From Echinostoma caproni (Eukaryota > Platyhelminthes > Trematoda > Plagiorchiida > Echinostomatidae): a stretch of DNA of 40,724 nt. The translations under genes were made by a program, and so were the position numbers. The notes beneath the pieces were generated by a model. It was not told the origin of the DNA. It saw nothing but the letters and a program-made list of their open reading frames with translations, and did no database searches. Positions within the stretch are counted from its first letter, which is position 1; every line of letters starts with the position of its first letter. Positions 36,270-40,724 of the stretch are shown one piece after another. The stretch is from the NCBI GenBank assembly GCA_900618425.1, contig UZAN01041137.1:22603-63326 (forward strand), in the 5' to 3' direction.

Positions 36270-37088
36270 ATGAACGATCCTATAAATCTCACTCTCATCC
36301 TCAACCGTTCTTGCAAAACGTTTTCGTTCACGTAGTTCACGTATTAACCAACAGATTCACTTTGGATGCTGTCTCTACTCTGGTGCATTTATAAGCAACT
36401 CGTTGAACAGCCCGGCCAAATTTGTTGGTTGCGTTTTTCTCGATTATTCGTCTGTTTTTGATTCTGTATCCCGGTCATCCCTCCTTTTTAAGCTTGAATA
36501 TTTTGGCACCCGGGAGAGCTGCTTTCGCGGCTTTCTTATTATTTCACCAAAAGAAGCCACTGCACAAAGCTTCGAAGGAATACCTAAATTCTCTAGTCAA
36601 TAATTCTGGTGTCCTTCAAGGGGCTGTCTTCTTTTCGTATCTTTTCTTTGCTTCGTTATTTACCTTTCAGTTCCACACCCTGCTCATATCCAAAAATATA
36701 CTGACGACGTCGCTTTATGTCAGACCGTTTCTTCTTCGGAATTTTCTTTCTTCACTGAAAATCTGTCCGAAATCAAACAGTTTTCAAACCAGTCTGGCCT
36801 TAATCTTGACACAACCAAGTGCTCGGAGTGTATTCTTAGTTCTTTCCGCTCTACATTTCCGTCAGACTCTGTAACCCCGAATAGTAACCTTTTGTCTAGA
36901 GTAATCTCAGCCAAATACCAGGGTGTTACTATCGATAATAATCTTCGGTGGTCGACACACATTCAGAACTTTATGGGAAAACTTCGGCGCTTCTCCTTTC
37001 AGCTCCGAAAGCTCAGACAATGTTGCACTCCCCAACAAGTTTTGTTCTCTTTTGCGTTCTCCCTATTTTGCTTTACTGCTCCCCCGTA
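36270..37088 (+). pseudogene. LINE reverse transcriptase remnant (palm and thumb), multiply frameshifted
   Basis: Recognisable blocks, each in its own frame: NDPINLTLILNRSCKTF (about 36271), the 'RPI.LtsvlsKifE' motif; LDAVSTLV (about 36362) joined in another frame to FVGCVFLDYSSVFDSVSRSS (about 36421), the 'a..lDysKAFD.V' motif with the first catalytic Asp; GVLQGAV (about 36609), the 'GvpQGsvLSP' motif with SPYLF changed to FSYLF; YTDDVALCQTV (36697), the catalytic YxDD box; and KYQGVTIDNNLRWSTHIQN (about 36913), the 'kyLGv.id..L.W..Hi' motif. The run from 36697 to 37088 is one uninterrupted frame. The copy is inactive because of at least four frame changes and the missing first half. Confidence 0.8.
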
Positions 37089-37139
37089 GTGTTTCTCGGT
37101 CCGCTGAAGTAAGACTCCAAAACTTTCCGTCCTGAATTA

Positions 37140-37430
37140 ATGATAATAAGCCGTTTATCTTTAATTTCCGCCTATTCATTAATTACAGAACTTATTATTG
37201 ATCATATGAAGTCTTATATCACCTTTGCCAATAAGATTCTAAACGACCCCAAACATCCTTTGCATTTTGACTTATCTTCTTGTTGCTCCCACTCAATCAC
37301 TCAATCCTTTTATCGGTACTTACCCTCCCAAATAAACATTTATCAAAACTCCGCTGTAACTTACTTGGCTTGCATCTTGAACAACCAGGAACGAGTTATA
37401 AATGAATTACGTCAACCCTTAACTGAATGA
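37140..37430 (+). pseudogene. LINE ORF2 C-terminal domain, in a further frame
   Basis: 96 open codons to the stop at 37430, with blocks ITELIIDHMKSY, FANKILNDPKHPLHFDL and LPSQINIYQNSAVTYLACIL. The order and spelling fit the C-terminal end of CR1-like LINE proteins of flatworms as recalled ('ANKILndp.HPL...l........R......p...t..Y.nS.vPyLar.L'). It lies in a different frame from the palm/thumb part, so another frameshift falls between 37088 and 37140. Confidence 0.65.
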
Positions 37431-37433
37431 ATC

Positions 37434-37757
37434 AAACGTTAGAGACATTTATTTTTTTACACAGAACTCTATTGAGTTTTCTCCGGTGTGACGACGTGTC
37501 CATTTTTTTAACTCAAATATATGCGTATCTCGGCTTTCAAAAGTTATGCAAATATAAATATTTAATATGAAAGCAAAATAGTTCATCGCACTCATTAACT
37601 GCGTTTTTACCGTTATTTATCAGGAAGCGGGATTCGGTTAAACAAAAATAACTGGAAAAATGCAGGAATCGAACGACATTTGAATGCCTATCTTTGTCGA
37701 ATATTCTGCGAATCTCCTTGAAAGTACGAATAATTGAAATGTTTCATAATAATCAAA
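37434..37757. other. unassigned AT-rich DNA
   Basis: Lies between the LINE relic and SINE copy C; nothing was recognised beyond T-rich tracts. Confidence 0.45.
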
Positions 37758-37895
37758 GAGCACTGGATAGTTGTTTTTCTTGTTTAGGATTCGTCGGCAG
37801 TGTTTACTTTTATTTCCTTATTAAGATTCGAACCGCAAACATTCCGGTTGGGACTTCGAACCCCTACCCCGAGCTACACGGTCAACGGCTAGCAC
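37758..37895 (-). mobile_element. tRNA-derived SINE with decayed hammerhead, copy C
   Basis: On the minus strand: head GTTGACCGTG (37886-37877), box A TAGCTCGGGG (37876-37867), an AACCGG segment, box B GGTTCGAATCTT (37834-37823; box starts 42 nt apart), then a hammerhead-like block and a CCAGTGC motif. Copy B at 39.14-39.29 kb shows the same parts in the same order: GTTGACCG, TAGCTCAG, AACCGATAAG, GGTTCACGTCC, the ribozyme, CCAGTGC. That order over some 130 bp, although diverged, is best explained by common descent. Box B is closer to the Pol III consensus here than in copy B; the ribozyme is more decayed. Confidence 0.6.
37773..37832 (-). ncRNA. decayed hammerhead ribozyme, copy C
   Basis: On the minus strand ACTG (37801-37798) is followed by CCGACGA (37797-37791), ATCC, the hexaloop TAAACA, AGAA and AAAC (down to 37773). 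This matches, position for position, the layout stem I 3' arm / CTGATGA core / stem II / loop / stem II / GAAAC. Changes: U4 is C, N7 is C (allowed), stem II no longer pairs well, and G12 is A. The 5' stem I arm expected as CAGT reads TAAT. It should be inactive. Confidence 0.5.
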
Positions 37896-39136
37896 TTTAT
37901 GCAAATGTTTTGAGAAATTAGGAATAGAAAATTTGCACTAATCCCTTGGATTGGTCACAGTCACCAGGCACACTGTGGATGGTCTCAGCCTAATGCATTT
38001 GAACAATCGATTGGATGATTTCAAATTTGCTACTCTTTTGGTTATTTTCTCTTATTATTTGGCGCACAGTTTGGCTTAATAAGAAATATAGATTTAGGGC
38101 TACACCTTGGGAAAACCTTAAGGTGCTTTTGGCGAACGTTTAAGGAAAGTAAAGAGACTGCCTGCCGCAGACTCATAGACCTTTTCGTTCGAAAATGGAT
38201 TTCCAGACAAAATTTCAAAAGTTTCTGCACCGTTGCATTTAAACCTTTCCCGCCCAATTCATTTTCACTCGCAGTAAACCGAATTGTCGAAATTGAGACA
38301 AAACGCTAAATAATAAGATCACTCAAGTGAATCATTTAATTTGAAAGCGAAACTAATTCCCTTGAAGAGGGCTCTGTTTGATGTGTTTGAGCAACCTCAG
38401 TGGTGGGAAGTCTGCTGTGTGAACGACTCAAATGCACCAGTGCGAGAGACGTGATTTTGTTTATCACCACAACCATCATCATAGGCCAGTTTTCCAGAAA
38501 CAGGTGTGGTACTTGGAAAAGCTTATTAACAACAAGGTGATAAATAATTGATAGAAAGTGGTATTTTTCCTCCTTAAAAATAACTGATCGGTTCATCTTT
38601 TAGAAAATGCTACCGTTGAAATAATTGGACCGTAGACTAACCGGTTCCTGCAGTTAAGTGACTAATCGGCTGCAACAAATTTTCAAACAGGATTGTGCTT
38701 TAAATGAGTGTCGGGCAGGCTCGTTTTCGGTTATCCGTATCATTATCAACACATACGTACTAAGGTGGACAATCAAGCATAACTTTGCTGTACCATAGAC
38801 TAGCCTGCACAATAAAGTACTGGATTTAATTTCTTTTAAAACTTACATTGTTACATAATGGTGTCGGTATTGTCCAGCGCTTCCCAGTTTTTCAGTGTGG
38901 ACATGCATTATCATCTGTTTTTTCTACCAGCGGGATGATTCAGGATATGCGTGGTAAGGGAGCTGGAAGGTATTACAAATGTTGGTTTCCGACAAATCGA
39001 TTTATCCAACTGTGTAGATTTTTCCATCTAAAAGCTCGGTACGCAAGCGATGTAGCTATTCACGGGGCTTCATGCATATTTGTTTTAAAAATAAAATGTT
39101 TTTGTATCCCTGGCGGGGCTCTTACCGCCAACCTTC
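37896..39136. other. unassigned non-coding DNA between two SINE copies
   Basis: No gene was recognised. A plus-strand 100-codon frame (38848-39150) runs into the SINE and is probably chance. Within it a strong acceptor (TTTTTTCTACCAG) is followed 23 nt later by a donor-like GTAAGG at about 38955, which would make a micro-exon that is not a multiple of three. Confidence 0.4.
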
Positions 39137-39162
39137 GGGTTAGGTGTTGACCGTCGACCGCA

Positions 39163-39216
39163 TAGCTCAGAAACAAGGGTATAAACCCCCAACCGATAAG
39201 TTCACGGTTCACGTCC
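39163..39216 (+). promoter_or_regulatory. internal Pol III type-2 promoter (boxes A and B)
   Basis: Box A TAGCTCAGAAA (39163-39173) fits TRGYNNARNNG-type consensus in its conserved first half. Box B GGTTCACGTCC (39206-39216) matches GGTTCRANNCC except at one position. Start-to-start spacing is 43 nt, within the usual range. Box B overlaps the predicted ribozyme cleavage triplet GTC (39213-39215). Confidence 0.55.
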
Positions 39217-39275
39217 AGTCAGTGATTCGAAAGGTATGCACTTCTGAGGAGCTCCAATGAGGACGAAACACCAGT
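39211..39275 (+). ncRNA. type I hammerhead ribozyme, near-intact core, copy B
   Basis: Cleavage triplet GTC at 39213-39215. Stem I arms CAGT (39216-39219) and ACTT (39240-39243) pair at three of four positions. Core CTGAGGA (39244-39250) keeps C3, U4, G5, A6, G8 and A9, with G at the variable position 7. Stem II is G-TCC/GGAC (39251-39255 with one bulged C; 39261-39264) closing AATGA. GAAAC (39265-39269) keeps G12, A13 and A14, and A15.1 pairs with U16.1. Stem III has only two clear pairs before mismatches. The first stem I pair is broken (C/T), and copy A shows the intact form (CAGT/ACTG). All bases needed for catalysis are present, but the weak stems make activity uncertain. Confidence 0.65.
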
Positions 39276-39285
39276 GCGTTGTTAT

Positions 39286-40724
39286 TAGTCAATCAGCACA
39301 AAAGTTTTATATGGCATTTAAATGAATATAACTGGTGTGTGTAGAGGGTACGATTTCCGAAGAGGTGAACGCACACACAAGATCATCAATGGTACTCAGT
39401 TTCGGTGTAACACAAAAAGGTCTGATCCAAATAATAGCCGTCAAAAAAGGAAACATGTTACTGAAAATTTGTAATTGCTGTGGGTCCTCTAGACTTATTT
39501 ACCACTGATGGACATTATGGTTGAGTGACTTCACTAGATTACTTACTTTCAAATGGAAGGTTTTAGATTTTCAAAGTCAAAATAACCATGAATAGGAAAC
39601 AAAAATGTTTTGCACTGGTAGGAAGAAGTTTTCTTCTCGCTTATTTTTTCTATTCTGGGCAAATACATTTTGCTCCTAAAGTTCCCTTAAATTTCAAAAA
39701 AACATTTTCATAACTTGTGTTAATGAGAAGAAGAAATTTTTGGATACTCAGCTATTGAGAAAGCTTGCATGTATGTATACCCTAACTAAAATGTACGATG
39801 AGACCCTGAGCAAAATCAAAGTCATGAACACATATGACACAGAGTAGGGTTTTGCCACATCAAAGAATTCTGGCGGAAAATGTGGTCATGCAAGGTGTTC
39901 CACTGAACCAAGTATAGCGAAAATCGAGCTTCAGGCAAGCTTGTGCAACGCCCACACTTAACACATAAATACACTTAAAATCTTAAACCGTTTGCTACAT
40001 TAATGAACCAAATAAGGTTGTAACAAAGTACTACTTTAAGCTGGGGTGGAGACGTCAAATTGATTAACTATACACCTATTACAAGTGAATTGGGAAACTG
40101 TGGTTCCATCAAGTGAAAATAGTAGCCTAGATAAAGTGTGATTAAACATTCAATGTGTTGGATACCGTGAGAAATAATAGCATAATTGTTATCCTTATCT
40201 GTGTATTAAATTGAAAAGAGGTGACATTTATATAAAAACATTACAGTAATGTAGATCAAGTACGGGTTTCAATAATGAAAGGAGTGGAAATTCAAAACGT
40301 TGACAAAAAACGCACCATTTTGTTCAAAAGTTTTCATTTTGTCTGAGTATTATTTTAGCAGCGATAAGGGGTATAAACCGCCCAAAAATAACAATACGCA
40401 GACCCCGGTCAGTGTGAACTCATTTGGATGAGAGTAAATAATTCAAAATTTTGCATTATTTACAGTTTAAAAATGACATTTTGTTTGAAAATATAGTAAT
40501 ACATCAGAACTATTCTGATATTTATTTTTGTCAGCAACTACATTTCACTTATCTATGTTTGTTTGAGCAGTGTGCTAGTTGAACTTTCATCAATTGGTAT
40601 ATTATATTTTTTGGTATGTTTGGTATATTTTGGTATGTCTCTTTTTACTTCTTTTTTTATTTATTGAATATACAGGTGTTGACCAAACTCGTGCAACATC
40701 ACCCTCATTTTGAAAATCCATTTC
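39286..40724. other. unassigned AT-rich DNA
   Basis: No gene was recognised. It becomes strongly AT-rich towards the end and contains the short tandem array noted separately. Confidence 0.45.
40594..40638. repeat. short irregular tandem of TTGGTAT units
   Basis: Four TTGGTAT units (40594, 40611, 40620, 40630) separated by 2-10 nt of A/T-rich sequence. Confidence 0.7.

Larger units (their letters stand above)
35935..37433 (+). mobile_element. non-LTR retrotransposon relic with internal deletion and frameshifts
   Basis: The block contains, in the right order and orientation, the start of an endonuclease-like domain, the later half of a reverse transcriptase with a YTDD box, and a C-terminal domain ending in a stop at 37430. 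These lie in changing reading frames, so several frameshifts separate them. Most of the endonuclease and the first half of the reverse transcriptase are missing: the gap between the first and second parts is only about 100 bp where well over 1.5 kb is expected. The 5' part (35945-36140) is open but not recognised and may be the end of an ORF1 or linker. No tandem-repeat tail or poly(A) was identified after 37433. The motif spelling differs from the 10.7 kb element, indicating another family. Confidence 0.75.
39137..39285 (+). mobile_element. tRNA-derived SINE carrying a near-intact hammerhead, copy B
   Basis: Order of parts: head GTTAGGTGTTGACCG (39139-39153), box A TAGCTCAG (39163), middle segment CCCCCAACCGATAAG (ending 39200), box B GGTTCACGTCC (39206-39216), hammerhead (39211-39275), CCAGTGC (39271-39277). 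It is a Pol III-type SINE by promoter layout and lacks protein-coding capacity. The design (tRNA-like promoter plus ribozyme) is that of the schistosome Sm-alpha repeats. Related copies: C on the opposite strand 1.3 kb away and the ribozyme-only copy A at 0.35-0.41 kb. Exact ends are uncertain because no target-site duplication was identified. Confidence 0.65.

Noticed and set aside
39143..39272. GGTGT at 39143-39147 pairs perfectly with ACACC at 39268-39272 and could be an alternative stem III of copy B
   Set aside because: It would force the whole tRNA-like part into stem I with no pairing beside the cleavage site, and copy C lacks the GGTGT. Probably chance.
1..40724. Bacterial-type systems (CRISPR arrays, operons, phage modules)
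   Set aside because: No direct-repeat arrays or closely packed coding frames; the content is clearly that of a metazoan genome.

Overview
The window looks like nuclear DNA from an invertebrate with a large, repeat-rich genome, most likely a digenean flatworm (trematode). Three things point there. The composition is AT-rich with no dense gene array. There are fragments of several CR1/RTE-like non-LTR retrotransposons. There is also a tRNA-derived SINE that carries a hammerhead ribozyme, an arrangement best known from the schistosome Sm-alpha family. Nothing suggests a bacterial or organellar source. No conserved protein-coding host gene was recognised. Most of the 40.7 kb is best read as intergenic or long-intron sequence.

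Layout. 1-2.7 kb is unassigned apart from a decayed hammerhead (copy A, about 345-405). 2.70-2.96 kb (minus) holds a fragment of the fingers part of a LINE reverse transcriptase. 8.27-8.56 kb (minus) holds the C-terminal tail of a different LINE, followed by a GC-richer block with a long palindrome centred on an N. 10.74-12.08 kb is a 5'-truncated LINE interrupted by a 952-base assembly gap; it ends in AATAAA plus a CTTTGA hexamer tail and is followed by a tRNA-like element on the minus strand. 12.2-35.9 kb has no recognisable genes, only isolated open stretches with splice-like borders, which are listed at low confidence. 35.9-37.4 kb is a longer LINE relic with a YTDD box, many frameshifts and a large internal deletion. 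37.76-37.90 kb (minus) and 39.14-39.29 kb (plus) are two further copies, in opposite orientation, of the SINE with its hammerhead.

The main observation is this SINE family. Copy B (39.14-39.29 kb) has a Pol III type-2 promoter (boxes A and B, 43 nt apart) followed directly by a hammerhead that keeps essentially all catalytic-core bases, with box B overlapping the predicted cleavage site. Copy C (37.8 kb) aligns with copy B from box A to beyond the ribozyme. Copy A (0.35-0.41 kb) aligns through the ribozyme only. Comparing the three explains the mutations in each. At least three, probably four, distinct LINE lineages are present, any of which could have supplied the machinery that mobilised the SINE.

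Limits. All homology calls were made by eye. Exon calls rest on open frames and splice consensus only and may well be chance. No promoter or gene model for a host gene could be established.
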